Positions 24,137-38,184 of a stretch of 64,000 nucleotides of DNA are shown piece after piece. Both the position numbers and the translations under genes were made by a program. Each line of letters starts with the position of its first letter. The stretch's first letter is position 1. The notes beneath the pieces are model-generated. The model made no database searches. It was not told the DNA's origin and saw only the letters and a program-made list of their open reading frames with translations. Source of the DNA: Nautilus pompilius. Lineage: Eukaryota; Mollusca; Cephalopoda; Nautilida; Nautilidae. The DNA is taken from assembly GCA_018389105.1 (NCBI GenBank), contig JACATO010000086.1, positions 1,517,501 through 1,581,500 of the forward strand, read 5' to 3'.

Positions 24137-26315
24137 CTGCAGAAGTACAGAAAACAAAACATTCAAATCTAGGCTCCTGATCCAACCAGAACTAGTGATG
24201 AGACTTTCCGCACGTAGATTTTAGTTCAGTGTGTTATCCGTCAGTCTTTAAAACAGTTGATTCTTTTAAAAACCAGTAACATAAGAATTAGTTGTTGTAT
24301 GAAGCATGAGCATAGCCAGTTACTGTAGAAGTCAAATCAGAGAGAATTTATGTTTTAAAAATAACAAAAAACCCTTCAACATTTTGCCAGAGAACTGATG
24401 GCTGTCTACTGGTGTGTTTCAGTATACAAACAGATGTAACAGTGAGGCTCAGCTCCCATAATCTAATTATGGGGAAGTACAATTCTTACAGATTAAAGAA
24501 ACTGTAAAGAAAGAGTACCTGTTATGAGTGATCTAATACCATAGCTTAGGAAAATGACTATTAGCAGACAGTACAATGTCAGAAAATATCTGTCACTGAT
24601 ATTAGATTTCAAAGGACATTTTTTTTTTGTTTGTTCCCTGTATAGCAACACTACAGGATAGGCCATTCTTAGATATTCAAATGCAATGTCCAAAAATACA
24701 GCTACATAGTAACACATTGGTTCTATTTTGTATTTAAAAAAGAAAATCATTGAAATTAAAGAATTTACTTAATTTTTCTGCCACCAAAATAATCAAATTA
24801 GAAATAGTCATTAACACAGGTAGAACCTTATGGTTTTAAATAGAAATATTGTTTTATTTACAATAAGTGCAATCGTTTTTTTATTATTTTCAATGGCATG
24901 AATTCACTGCTTGTCAGTTGAGAAGCCCTGTGGTGATCTTAATTTGTAAACCAAACTTTTAGCATATTAAACTAGGGAAAATGAACATCTAGCATTATCT
25001 GCCAAGTGCTGGAAACACTCCACATAAAAGCTTCAATTTAATAAAATGCCAATGACAACAATGTCCAGCCTATAACACGAAGATTTCATTTTTTGTATGA
25101 TTACTAGCCCCTGTGTAGTTTGCATATTTGACTATAAAAGCGGTTTAACCTTTCAACAACATATCTATCTCCACAACATCCAAATTTTACTTTTTGCATG
25201 CATGCTTATTATATACCATAATAATAAGATAGATGTGTGACTTTCTGCTCTGTTGATAAGAGAAACTTATTAAAGACACCCAAACTATTATTCATGAGCA
25301 ATTTGTAACCGCTTTACTTATAATGAAAGAAAAATTTGTTTTCCATCTATCGTAAATACAAGTAGTCTTCCTTAGGGAAAACCAGAGGTAGCACTTTATG
25401 CTTGCATCAAGTCTTGTTAACAGTGCAGCAGCAATCTGAACAGCTTACCAGATAACCCATCTTTCAGGATCTACCAAAACAATCAAATTTCCATCTTTCT
25501 TTGGCCTATTTCTCCTGACATATCTTTCTCTCTAAATCTATATAGGCTTTATATTTTGTTTCTTCTTTGTAAGTACGTTAATCAATTTACCAAAAATGCT
25601 ACAAGGCGAAAAAAAAAAAAATTTTTTTACGTAATAAAAGTGGAAGTGGCACAGTAGAGTTGCGCTGGCCATGATAAGAACGGTTAACAATAAATGGCCT
25701 GAACCTTGAAGCAGTAGAAAGTTCGTTATTGGGTTCAGGCAGTCGATAAGACAACTTTTCACGAGTAGTGTAAATCTGAGATCTGGTCTGTGTTTCAGCT
25801 GAGGATATCATCCAGGAAGATGTATATCAGCAGAAAAACTAAACAGCAGAACCCCTGGGATAAGCAACAAAATGCTCTGAAAAGTGTATTATTTACTTAT
25901 CCACCTTAAGCTAATGGTCTTCAAAGATGGGGCCCATTAAAATAAGAGTACAGAAAACTGACTGATCCCTGAAAACTTGCACGCAAACATGTTTTATCAC
26001 TAGAAAATTACAACAAATTTAATTTTCTTTTTTAAACATTATTAAATATTTCTATACCATATCCAATTAAACGTTTGAAAATTGAGTCTGAACAAAAGTA
26101 CATTTTACATTAAATCAAAAATAAGTTCTCCCTTTAGGGTTAAAGTGAGAGAGTTGGGACAGAAGCAGGGGCACGGACAGAACCCCCCCCCCAGCTGAAA
26201 AAAATATTCTAAAGAGAGCCCTCTGTGATTAAAATGAAAGACGCCTGAGGACCAAGCAGCACCAAGGGAAAGCAACCACAACTGAACACACAAATATGGT
26301 TATATATAACATGTA

Positions 26316-26350
26316 TATACACACATGCACGCACGCATGCACACACGCAC
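26316..26350. repeat. Degenerate (CACG/CATG)n simple repeat
   Basis: A run of ACACATGCACGCACGCATGC type, imperfect, next to a TATA-rich stretch. Confidence 0.8.
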
Positions 26351-26682
26351 AATGGGTCAGCATGTGGGGGTTCAACAGCAGTTAGATAAAGTACAGAGAT
26401 AACAACAGAAAGTGATGAGGTCAGTTCACGTCTGGTGATTTGATTGGAGCAGATGGCATGTGCCCTTCTGGTTTATATTACCTTTCAGGTAGTGCTCCTA
26501 CCTGTGGTCTAACACCCAGCTGGCTATATGACATAATATTAGCCAGAGTTGCAGATAATAGTTTTCTACTTTACTGGTATTAGCCGCCACTACAACCTTC
26601 TTAACCCCCACTAAAGTAAACTGATGCTTGTTTCTCAGTTCTAAATGCTGCATCTTAAATTTTACTCGATTAAAACCAGTGT

Positions 26683-26910
26683 TGGATGGCATGGTAGTCC
26701 AGTGGAGGGCCCAAGTTCAAATCATGGCCTGACAAATCAGTTTGGCATACTTCCTTAACAGGGCTGTTTCTTGCTCATCTTTCCCAGCCAGCTGTATGGA
26801 TTTCCTCCAGGCATTCCACTTTCCACCCACATCTAAAAATTGAAGAGCTGTATTAAGGAATATCCTGCTGAGAATTGGATTAATCTGGAGGGCTTAACAA
26901 GAGAGATGTA
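26683..26910 (+). mobile_element. Decayed tRNA-derived SINE or L2-type LINE tail
   Basis: A head resembling a tRNA promoter region (GGCATGGTAGTCCAGTGGAG then CAAGTTCAAATCATGGCC) is followed by GGATTTCCTCCAGGCATTCC and TTCCACCCACATCTAAAAA. The second part is a worn copy of the TTTCCTCCGGGTxCTCCGGTTTCCTCCCACA motif shared by many fish SINEs and L2 tails. Heavy decay prevents a family name; the ends are approximate. Confidence 0.5.
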
Positions 26911-29900
26911 GGTTATCTCCTAAAGAGGAGAAATACTCATTAAGATGATGATTCTGTGTGTTACCTTAGAGATCATTCAGCAGTGAATGAGAGATACACA
27001 AAGTTACCAATATTTTTATTGTCCTATATACATGATGTTAACTAACCCTTTCATGTATAAGTAAACAATTTTGTACTATACTATTAAACAAACAAGAGTT
27101 AAGATGCTTCTGAAACTATGTATGTAGAAGATAACAATTTTCTCTCTTTCACACATACAAAATGAAAAGTCCAGAGATATAACAAACCAATGAATTTAAT
27201 ATTTACAAAAAATGTTAATATGTACTTCAGAAAAATGCTCTGAATAAAATTTAGCTTCAATTTCTATCACCACACCATTTCATGATCCCTGTCCAAAGGC
27301 TAGGTAATTTGTTTTATGCAACAGAAATGACATTCTTCTGAGCAAATTGTAACTTTCCCAAATGTAACCAACCAAGATGCTGGTAAAACTGTCGACCGAC
27401 TGTCCAAGATCTGTTTAGATACATCTATCAGTTGTGCTAAAGGAGACCAAAACTGTTGAAATGTCCATGAAACCTGCAGAAAAGAGAGTAAATAACAGCA
27501 ATAAAAAAGAAAAAAAAAAGACTAGGTCTGTGGTGCTAAAGACCAAATTCCACCATAGCTTGCTACAAGGATCTGGCTCTTCATTCCGTGGGTGGTTTCT
27601 CGCTTTGAAATTTAGCTCTGGAATATGCAGTTTTAGGACATAAGCCATTTTGTTCATATATTTCTGGTAGCAAACAATATAAACAAAACCTATTACTTCA
27701 GTTCTTCAAATAACCTGGTCAAACAGTATTAGCCATCGATGAAGCCAACACGACTGCTATATTTGCAACCTGCAAACTGTGTAAAAAATAAGGAAAAGGA
27801 AACCCTCAGCTCTCTTACAGGAATTAAACACATGGCCATGATCCAAAGTTTAATCATAAACTAGATACAAAAGCCTTAATTAATATTTTGTATATACCAG
27901 ATATTCCCTAGTCAATAGCTGTATCAATAATGTATAATTTATTAATGATTTAGTATACATACTATTTTTCTCAAATTAGATTGTTATATTGTATTAATAT
28001 AAACGATGCATTTCAATATTGCCACTGAAATATACCAGAATATACTTGGCAAAAAATAAGATTTGTAGTACAGAGACTAAGCACACAGACAGGTGTGACT
28101 GCTGTCTCTGCTAAGTTAGTAAACACTAGTGTTTATCAACAGAGTTCCCAGTTCTCCTAAATAGGCACACAGTTTTTTCCGTATGTCAAAACAAAGCAGG
28201 TGTTTCACTCAGGCAGGGATGTGAAACCCAGGAAAACCTCAAGAGCAAAATAAATCATCTGGCTAGGTCAGGTAAAGCAGTGGGACTGGTGACAAATATG
28301 TTTTCCACACCAGATCGCATCTCTCACTGATCTATGTAAGCAAACAGCAATGATTAGACACAGGAAGTAGACAGATATAGGAGAGAGAGAGACGAGCCAC
28401 ATGGATTGATGCTGTAAACATTGCATTTGTAGGTCAACCTGACTTCATGTTTATCTGAAATTCTGATCTTATCAAACTAGTTATAGCCCAAAAATGTCTG
28501 TTTAATAAACATGTATGATCTGATTTATCTCTCAGACACCCTAAGATGTTGCTGCAACCAGATCCTTGCAATGAGTCCAGAGATGTGTGATAGAAATAGA
28601 ACGAGAATGAACACATCACCACAATCTAGCATAAATTGTTTCTTGATTTTTTTTTTAAAATCTATTTTTCAAAGTCAGATGGTCTCTCAGTTTTAAGCAA
28701 GTCCAAATCTATTAAAAAAACAAGCAGAATTTAATGAGAGACAAATTACCACATGAGAATTGTAGATGACTGGGTCATTTCAAATCAATTACGGAACATC
28801 TGGTATAGCCAATCAGCAATAAGCCTAATATTCTCACTCACTCCCATTACTGAATCCCATTCCTTGATAAACCTCTCGGTTTTCTTGTGTTTGTACCTGT
28901 ATGTGCACATTGTACTATTAATGACAAGTTCTTGTGGTAAACATCATTCTAACTCTGTCCAGCTGCTAGTAAAATCATATCTTAATCATTAAAACTATGG
29001 GCTTTCATAAACAGTTAAGCAAAAGATGATTGTTTAAAATGGAAAAATTGATGAGCAGTGCAAGACAAAACAGAGCCTAACTACTTTGATCACTCTACAT
29101 ATATTTCAACAAAAGCCTGATGGATAATGACAACTCATTCAAAAGTGAATAAGTTATTGATCAAGGGCTTTTATTTTTAGTTGACTAATGTAGGTTTTGT
29201 TTAGCACACAGTCTACCTTGATGATTATAACTCTGCATCCAGAATGCGGGAGCAGTAACTCTTCAAGCATTGCTTGGTAGTGATGCCTGATCAAAGACAG
29301 ATGGAAAAATACAAACCAAGTACTGGCTTTCTGCCAGCAGCCTCTACATATGATAAATGTTGTGCCATTGTTGTAGAAAAATTAAAAAGAAAAAAAAAAT
29401 GGCCCCCCTCTTCCATTTCTATATTTTTAAAAAAAATCTTTTGCCAAAGTCATGCTGTACATTTTAAGTAAATTTAATAATCATGTTGCAGGGCATGGCT
29501 TCAGACATATTCTAGCACAGTTGTACCCCCTGGGACCTTCAAAGCATAAAAATGTATTAGAAAAACAAAACAGCAGCAGATAGCTAGTGCGACTATAATA
29601 ATACACCTTTTGCATCTCCTTAAAAAAAAGTATGGTGTGGTAAAGAGGGAAACTACATAATATATGGTGCAAATACAATATTCAGATAGCAACTGACCTT
29701 TTTCAGCTAAACAACTGCTTGGAAAACTAGCAGCAGGACCATTAGTAATACAGGTAGGTGGGTATAGGTGTGTATGAGAGAGAGAAAAGCAAGTGGTTTT
29801 GCCAAAACAGACAGACAACCTTGGAATCATTGTATGTGATAAATAAACCACTAAATATAGCTGCTGACCACATGAGGAAGTTGATCCTCTAAGCAGTTAG

Positions 29901-31199
29901 CTTGGCATAGAAGGTAGCAGCATTAAGAGACACACACAAAAGGTGATTTAGTCTATAGATGACTGAGAAGAGATCTAACAGATTGAGAGATAAAGATTTA
30001 AGCCATTATGATGGCAGCTGGGCAGTTGTTTTTATATCAGATATTGCCTACATTCAGAATAGTGTTCTTAACTTCAGTAGAAACAAAATCGCAGATCTTC
30101 TAAAATAATAAACAAAAATCACTTAGTTTATTATTCTTTACTTAAATTCAAAAGACTGCTTAAATAATATGAACTTTCTTAGCATATAAAATACATCGGT
30201 TCTTAATTAGCTAACTCTAAAGACTGACTTGAAATCAGGAACTGCTGCTTCAAGAAAAAAGGGTTTGTTAATGAACAGAATCTGTCAGGCCCCATTAACT
30301 AAGCATCAGAGACTGCACCATGTAGTCTGTGTAACCTAGATTCTCAGGTCTGAGTTAAGAAATCTTATCTGTAGAATCTTCATCAGTATTTGTTGTTGTT
30401 CTTTTTTTTGGTACAAGATGATGTATGTGCTAAATTTTGTTAAGTCCAGCAGAGCATTGATGCCCAGTCTTGCCTTTCTGAGTTTGCTCAATTACCACAG
30501 AAATGAAAACTGCATGCAACTTTAGTTTTGCAAAGTCATTTTAAAATGAACTCAGAAGAAAACCACCTAAAGTACATAGTCTTCATGATAACCCTCCAAA
30601 AAAGCAGAAGATATATTTTCCGAAGTTCACCAGTAGTAAATGTTGACCACTTACAAGACAAGCATTAAATGTTCATGAATCCCATAATAGTCAATTCTAG
30701 CCTCACCTCAGGATTTAGCAAATAACATGACCTCATCACTCACCCAGAGTAAATTAAAACCCAGCTTTAACTCAAGTACAACATTAAGAAAGCAGTACAT
30801 TTTAAATTAACAGGTGTTTCTGAAGTGAAAATTTCCATCATGAGCTTCCCCATATTTTATCTACTGGGTACAAAATTTAGAACAGTTGTAATAATTATCC
30901 AATCAATGTCTTCCATGTTATGGACCCTATTCTTGACTACAGTATATACATTTTCAGAGTAATGAGTAGCTATTATTACCTCAACCAGATCATTACATCA
31001 AGAGGCATAAATAATCATTACAGAATTCTCTAGTCAGTACAAACCTAAAAACAGCCTATAGCTACAGTTTTGCCATTCAGACAAAAATTACCATTGAATT
31101 AACAAAGAAACCATAAATAACCAAACTTCCTTAGATGATAAATCCATGAGAAAAAAAAAAAAACCTGAAAATTACTTCAAATAAGCAACATATATTTCA

Positions 31200-31325
31200 T
31201 AAGGTAGAAGATCAGATTGAACTGGTGGCATCAGAACTGTCCAAATATCTATATATCTTATATATATATATCATGTGGCAGAAGATCAGATTGAATTGCT
31301 GACATCAGAAATGTCCATCAAAGCT
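31200..31325 (+). repeat. Local tandem duplication, period about 74 bp
   Basis: AGAAGATCAGATTGAA occurs at about 31206 and again at about 31280, followed both times by a GACATCAGAA/GGCATCAGAA-type continuation ending TGTCCA. The two copies are separated by a TA-rich spacer. No transposon features. Confidence 0.7.
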
Positions 31326-33348
31326 TCTGAATTAGAGTTGTTTTAAAACTACTTTAACAGAATTCTGTTTTTAAAAAAATATATAATTAAAGTCAAGTTT
31401 GATGTAAAGTTGGATTCACTTCAATGTTGGAGAACTGCCAGTGAAAAGATTCAAGAAAGTTATTATTGTTAACTGTCTGGGTTGAGTTACTGCAGCAGAA
31501 TTGTATGTTGTTTTCCTTAATAACAAAGAATTTAATCGTAAGTAGAATAGTAGATGTTTCACTAGAGCTTTTTAAAACCCTCTTCATACCAACTTGGTTG
31601 CATCCCTCCACAACTCTTTAAGTCTGTATTGATCAGCATAAATTGAGTCCTAGGAGCTATATCACACACTTTCCTCATTAATATAACCCCTTGTAATGAC
31701 AAATCCATATATTGCTCCAGCCCCACAAGTTTTGTATTACCAGTGAGTGGACTAAATATACAGTCACTTCAACACAAACACTAACTTGGGGTGGGGCAGC
31801 ACAAGTAGTGAAAACTGACATGGTATTCAGAGGGTTAAGTAATAAATAAATAAAAAAACTAGTATTAACTTTCTGAGTTTTCCAAATGTCTCTCTTATGC
31901 CCAAGTAGTACAAAAGAAGCAAAAGAAAATCAAACTGCTTTATTGTCACTGCACTGTTAGCTGCTATCACCATGGCACAAAGCAATTAATACTGGCATTT
32001 AAAAGATGTGCAGAAAGATACACTAAAGCTCCACTATAGTTGGATTAAACAAATAGCCTACCATTTGCATGTCCATTTTTTGTAAATTACCAACCAGATT
32101 TTGTTGGCCAATTACACTAAATGTTTTGAAGAATGGCATTTTTTTCTTTGTTAATCGATACACACCAACTAGAATAAATAGGGGAACATACTGCACCGAT
32201 GGCTACATTACTGCTGTTTGTTCTCCTTCGTTAAAACCAAAACCAGGACCATAGCAGAACAGGTAATAATTAACCAAATTCTCATTTATACCTATAGACC
32301 TATTCAAAATGACAACCTTAATGATTTTACAGCTTTAACTGTTTCACTGCTGTTGGCCCAGCATTGTGGCCTGCCACCCTGATTTGCTATTCGTTATTAC
32401 ATAACTTAACTTTATCTGCACCAAAACTTGATAATACTGTTTTTGATTGGCTTACTGCTAAAATAAGGTCATGGGGAATAATTTTTTAACAAGAAATCCC
32501 AACCCATTACATCATTTTCATGAGAAAATTTAGATGGCCTGTGCTTGCAATATTTCTTCAGTCATGTACCTTCATCAGGACTGACCAATGACCGGTCAAA
32601 GAGATTGGGTGGTTGTGTGCACTGTATCATTGTGTAACTACAGTCAAATATTGAATTAGAAGATGATCTATCATATCTAAATTGCAATAGTAATTAGATG
32701 GCTAACTTTTAATTAAATATCTTTGCATTTCATAAACAGGCATGCAAATATTTGTTATTTCTGTAAAAAATACAGAAATATCTTCATTTTCCAAGTTATC
32801 TTTCTATCATAGTGAAAATATTTTTCTAGAATTGCAGCTTCTGCTGCTTAATTTCTATAAATAGGCAGGAAATGAAGTTCAAGAGTCAAGTATAATATTT
32901 GCATAACAATCCTATCCCATGTACCTGTTTTACAGTAGTTTTCAGTTTATGTAATCCTCAAATTTCATCTTGCATGGTTTTCTTTTTGCAGACAATTTAT
33001 AACATACATCAACCATTATTTTCAACAAGTCACTAAGCAAAGCCCAATTGAATATAAAGTTAAATTAAGATTTGTCCTCTTTATGACAGAATAACTTTAT
33101 TATGAAGGTGAACATTAAGAAAACTATCAGAACAACTCATTTTAGGTGACAATGTAAATTCCTTTATGTAAGGCAACACATGCTATAGTCACTACTGCAT
33201 ACGGTTCTGCTATCTACAGTTTACTTCCAGATATCTGAGATAAGAATGAAAGTCTAGTAAGAGCGAGAACAGTGCTAAACTGGCATGGATGCTGTAGAAA
33301 GCAACTACGTTACTGTCTAATAAACTGTTGCTGCTTGGTGATGACCAA

Positions 33349-33395
33349 TTCTCTCTCTCTCTCACACATACAGACAGACAGACAGACAGACAGAC
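33349..33395. repeat. (CT)n followed by (GACA)n microsatellite
   Basis: A pure CT run followed by six GACA units. Confidence 0.95.
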
Positions 33396-36300
33396 TGAAG
33401 GTGGGAAACTTGTGTTTGTTTTTTTTTTTTGGTTAGATAATAGAATGAGCAACATAGGAAAATTATTAACTGGTGTTCAAATTCCATAAAAGATCAAAAC
33501 AAAACTCAGCAATGTTCCTGTCTTCACTTATCCAAACCTGAGAAGAAAACGACATCACTGAAAATACCAGAAGATGAGTAGAGCACTAGAACTGGATGCT
33601 GCTGCCACATATCTGAAGAAATTTGAGAGGACAGGAGTACATTTTTAATACTGCCGCTGGCAGATACATCAATAATGGCAGCATTAGTCTTCCTGCTCCA
33701 TTCAACCTGGTTGTGCAAGTTTACTGCTCTGCCATGCTTCAGCTAGCTAGCAGCATTGGCAGGGTTATTCTAAAGAAAGAACATTAGCATCTTTCTTCTG
33801 TCTTGACTAGGGGAGCTTCTCCACCAACCTCGAGGGTCAATGATGATTCAACTCCTACCAAGGGACTTGCATATCAACTAAAACACGCCTAAATGTAGTC
33901 CAGAAATTTAGAACAGAACCAATCAATACAGTATTTTTTTTTATAAATGCAGCATATTACAGCATCCCATTCATTTTTTTTAAAGTTCCACTTTTATAGT
34001 TCTCAGACATTTTTTTTTTTGAATAAAAAGAAAAAAATTGAGTCAAGCTTATAATTACAAGAGACTTGTGAATCCAACTAGACTTTAATCAAAAATGCAT
34101 TCAATGACAGAACATGGCTCACCTGCAGAAGCAGTATAGGATACCAGAGGGCCCCAGGAAGCTTTAAGCTAACAAATTTTCAAATAGTTGGCAAGGAGGA
34201 GGATACAAAACATTAAATGACCAGAAAACATAAACAGCCAAAATAATCTTTCAGATGGAAACACAGCTTACGTGGGGTGGACACAAACCACAGCTTCATG
34301 ATTAAAAACATTTGCTTTTTGTCCAACAGCTGTAAAAAAAAAGTAACAAGTTTAGCGGAAGAAGAGAAGCTATCACTGCAGGACATAATACTTTGCAAAG
34401 GAAGCATGAAAGGACTCCCCTTTTAAAACAGTTTTCCAGTTGTCTAACAGACAGGAAAGTAATAAAATCTTCAATTCATGTCTAAATAAGTGTACAGTTT
34501 CAGTTTTTTTTAAATGAATTATAAATTCTCTCTCTTTTAAGATATAAGCAAAGGTTTAATCAGTTGTATCATTATTCATGCTAACTGTTACAAAGTCATA
34601 AGAAGGTTGATTATATAAAAAATACCCAATTAAAGCCAACAGTTAGAGTAAGATGAATAAGTTGCTAAATTCAGAAAAAAATAAATAAAGCAACCATAAT
34701 CATTTCTAAACAACTTAACATAACATTATCTCATGCATACACGGACTCACCACACACATACTTCATCCCCCTTAGGATTAAATACTGAATTGTTTGAGAC
34801 ACTATTCAATGAAGCAAGCAATTGCATACAAGTTTGTTTCAGACTGCCAATCACAAGGCTGCTTTCCCCCTATTAAAAATTCCACAAGGATAAGAGAGAA
34901 AAGTAAACAACAACTAATAAACATTCAGTTACTTCACTAAGCAGGCACAATAAAAGAATCTACACACGTCTCAGTGTAATCACTACTTTAAATGAGTGAA
35001 TCATGTGTTTACTTTGTACCCTGCTTGCCAAATGAAACAGCAACAAAAAATAAGTTAAGTTTTAAAGATGATAAAACTGCTGTCAGCAAGTAACCAATAA
35101 GTGTAGAAGCTAATGAGATTTTTCACAAGATAAAATGAGAAGAAATCTCCCTAATGTATGCTTGTTAAACATGTAAGACATTACTTCAGCTAACATCAGA
35201 AAATAGTGTAAATGGAAGATGGGCTGCAGGTGATGATTATGATCAGCCATTAATTAACGGAGTAGAGTCTATTCAGAAAATACCATGCTTTATGCTAACT
35301 GTTAAAATACACTAACTACAAACCTAAATAGAATAAATGATCTTCTGTTCCCCACTAAAATTACAACTTTTGCTGATCAATTATACAATCAAGTATAAAA
35401 AATTTAGAACATAATGTGTGTCTTTGTAGGATATTACTGCTCAATTACTAGCTAAACATTACAGCAGAAACTCTTATCTGTGAGTTATCCAAATGGCCTC
35501 CACCAGTCACATGTTCTCAAACAAGAACACTGCAACACAATTTAACCCAAAGACAATGTCATTCCATTTCATCTGAAGACAAAAGGCACATCCAGAGCGT
35601 GCTTCATCTTTTCACAGACGTTTTCCAACACGGAGTCCATAAGCATCCAAAAAAAAAAAAAAAGAGAGAGAAAAGGACTGGCTGCATCCTTCAGAAACAA
35701 ACCGGTAAAGATTTGAATGACCTTACTGTATTTTGAACTTTGCTGCGCAGACAGCATGTTTGCAGACAAACACTGCCCATAATTGGGAGTTTTATTGGTG
35801 GGAAGGGGAGGCATATATGATCAGCCAGAGTCCAAATTGACACTCCATTTATCCAACATTGGGTAGGTCCTATTTGAGTTACATAAGTGAGTCTTCTCTT
35901 CATTTTTAATGTAAAAACAATTATTCAAGTTTCTCTTAATTGTGGGTGGATCATAATACAGCCAGTTTTCACTCTAGTAGTTACTGCCATGTGAAATTTT
36001 ATAATTAGATAAGTATTGACCTGGGGAACTTGTACAAACTTTGATGATCTCTGTTAAAATAAAATCAGATGGCATAATTTAGTTCTCTAATACCTTGACC
36101 GTGTGCAAACTTTTCTTACCTGGATGCAGCTAGTCTTCTCTATCATGCTAATACACATTTACAAATATATTTTCTCTTAAGTTTAATTGTTGCAATGTTT
36201 AAAATCCAAGACAGAGGCATAACTGGTACATCACTATGTCCAGTTAATTGCACCCAGCTATTACAAACAAAGCAAAGCATACACTATGGAAATTGATTTA

Positions 36301-37967
36301 AAATATTTCATTTTGTCTCTAACAGAGGATGTTAATATTCCTCCAGTATTTCCAGCAAATGTCTGGCTCATTTATGCAGCTATTCTTTAGAAAAACTACA
36401 TTTTTATACCGAGGTGTACGTACCTGATCAATACTGTAAACCATCATGTATCGATCTTGATGTTTTCAATGAGAATTGTAATTTCACATAACTACCAACA
36501 TCATGGAACAAGAGCCTGTGGCCGATAAATCATCCATGCAATGGAGTGTGGGGGCTGTAAAGGCTGTCTGAAGCATAACATATCTCCAAAGACAAGACAT
36601 AGCATTGGTGCCACAGAAACAACCAGTGTTCAAAAGTCAATATTTAACTACTCGTTTACCCTGAGTCCCCATTCACTGATGTACAAAGCTCATTCATGAG
36701 CTAGACATACTTGAAAAACAGCACCACTCTATAAGAGTTGACATACTTTGACATCAATTTGCAAGTCCTAATATATATTAGTTTATTCATATGATAGTTT
36801 CTGGAATGTAGCATTCTAAAAACTGAGGGGCACTAACTCCAAAATCCAGTTTGTTTGTTTGGTTTTATTTGCAAAACAAAAAATTTTCATTTTTTAGCAT
36901 AAACAAATAGGACTTGTTAAAACCAAGCTTCTCTGAAAGAGACTTTTCTTTCTCGGGCTCTGCTTGGAATAATCTGTGTTAATAATTTCCACTTTTGAGG
37001 TAAATGTACAATAATCCTCTCCGCCCATTACTACAGGGAGAAAGAGGGGGAGCAGAGAAAGGGAAGGGAAGGGGTATGACTGCAGGAAGGATTAACTTGA
37101 GAAGCTTTTATATAGCCACATACAGCAGTAGCAATATATACCATCAATGATTCAGAACAGCAAGAGCAAAGAAACATATTATTAAGGTATTTTTTGAACC
37201 TCTAGCAGAAGAAAGCATGCAGAGGTACTTCACTTTTAAAAATATATTTCCTTCCACCAAGTTACGTTAAATAATTGAATAGCAACAGCTGACTGTTAAA
37301 AGTCCAGTCTGTGTACGCATGTAAAAGGTGTGAAAAATACTACATACATAAATTAAATTGTTAAAAATTACACAAACCAAAATACAATTGTTCGAAATTC
37401 CTTTCATCGTGATTTACTCCTTTGTACCATCTTGAAAGCAAACAGGTATGTTTATATGCACATTCCTTTTCTTTATTTACTACTGAACCAGACTGTGAAA
37501 GAAAAGTATCCAAGCCAAGTAAGCTACATAAATAATCCTACTTTTAACCTTAAATGAAGACCATGTAGAGCCTTCAGAAGGTTGAGAGGTGAGACGAAAG
37601 ACCCTGCACTGAATGACACCTGAAATCTCTCTAAGAACGCAAGGAAGTGCTAATGTTCAGAATTCTCTGATAGGAAGCAAACACTAACAATTCTACAGAG
37701 AAAACAAACCAAAACACTGTAATAACACTGTACTTACATGAGATGTACCTTTAACATGAGCCTTTTGCAAGCTTTTCTTCAAGTTATAAAAAGAATATTT
37801 AAACTGCAACAAAGCAAATTAAAATCTACATTAGTGAGCCAATTGTTCAAAGGTATTCTGTTGGTGGTCACAAGGTGAGCTCCTCTGAGATGTCAAGCTT
37901 CCTTCCCCCCCCCACCCACCCAAACACTCATACCCAGGTATAGTTATTATATATATACAGAACTTAC

Positions 37968-38184
37968 TTAAATGACTTCCAGGCAGACATGGGTGACTTC
38001 CTGAGCTACAGGTAGGTGTGAGAGGAGCACTCTCACGACGCTTTTGACGGCTTTCTTCTGATAAAGTCCGCTGCAATCTTCGAAAGCTGTAATGAAGGGC
38101 AAGTGGAAGGTCATCCCGTGACTTGCGGTGCAGCAGCGATGGAGATGGCAAAGGAGAGACTGATGATGGGGTGCCATAGTCTGA
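37968..38184 (-). CDS. Exon C: Ser/Pro/Arg-rich coding exon of the MAST-like gene
   Basis: Exon of 217 nt with a textbook acceptor (cctctctctttcag/TCAGAC) and donor (A/GTAAGT), phase 0 to phase 1. The 72 residues begin SDYGTPSSVSPLPSPSLLHR and include RRLQRTLSEESRQKRRE and TPTCSSGSHPCLPG. It is basic, rich in Ser-Pro and Arg-x-x-Ser sites, and looks like a disordered, phosphorylated segment. Its place just before exon D matches the low-complexity leader of MAST2 and MAST4, which has a similar LQRQLS...-type stretch, but the alignment here is weak. Its split codon A + GT joins cleanly to exon D as Ser. The last 70 codons are also open in a second frame by chance; only the frame used here fits the phases on both sides. 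Confidence 0.75.

Larger units (their letters stand above)
24137..37967. other. Intron between exons C and D (13.8 kb)
   Basis: Holds a decayed SINE or LINE tail (26683-26910), a GCAC-rich simple repeat (about 26316-26350), a local tandem duplication (31200-31325) and CT/GACA microsatellites (33349-33395). Several short open frames have biased, low-complexity translations and no splice sites in phase; none is called. Confidence 0.6.

Noticed and set aside
33524-33718. 64-codon minus-strand frame (VEWSRKTNAAIIDVSASGSI...) considered as an exon
   Set aside because: No consensus splice sites in a phase compatible with exons C and D, which already join directly.
37968-38177. Second open frame across exon C (MAPHHQSLLCHLHRCCTASH...)
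   Set aside because: Overlaps exon C in another frame. Only the SDYGTPSS frame agrees with the phases of exons A, B and D.
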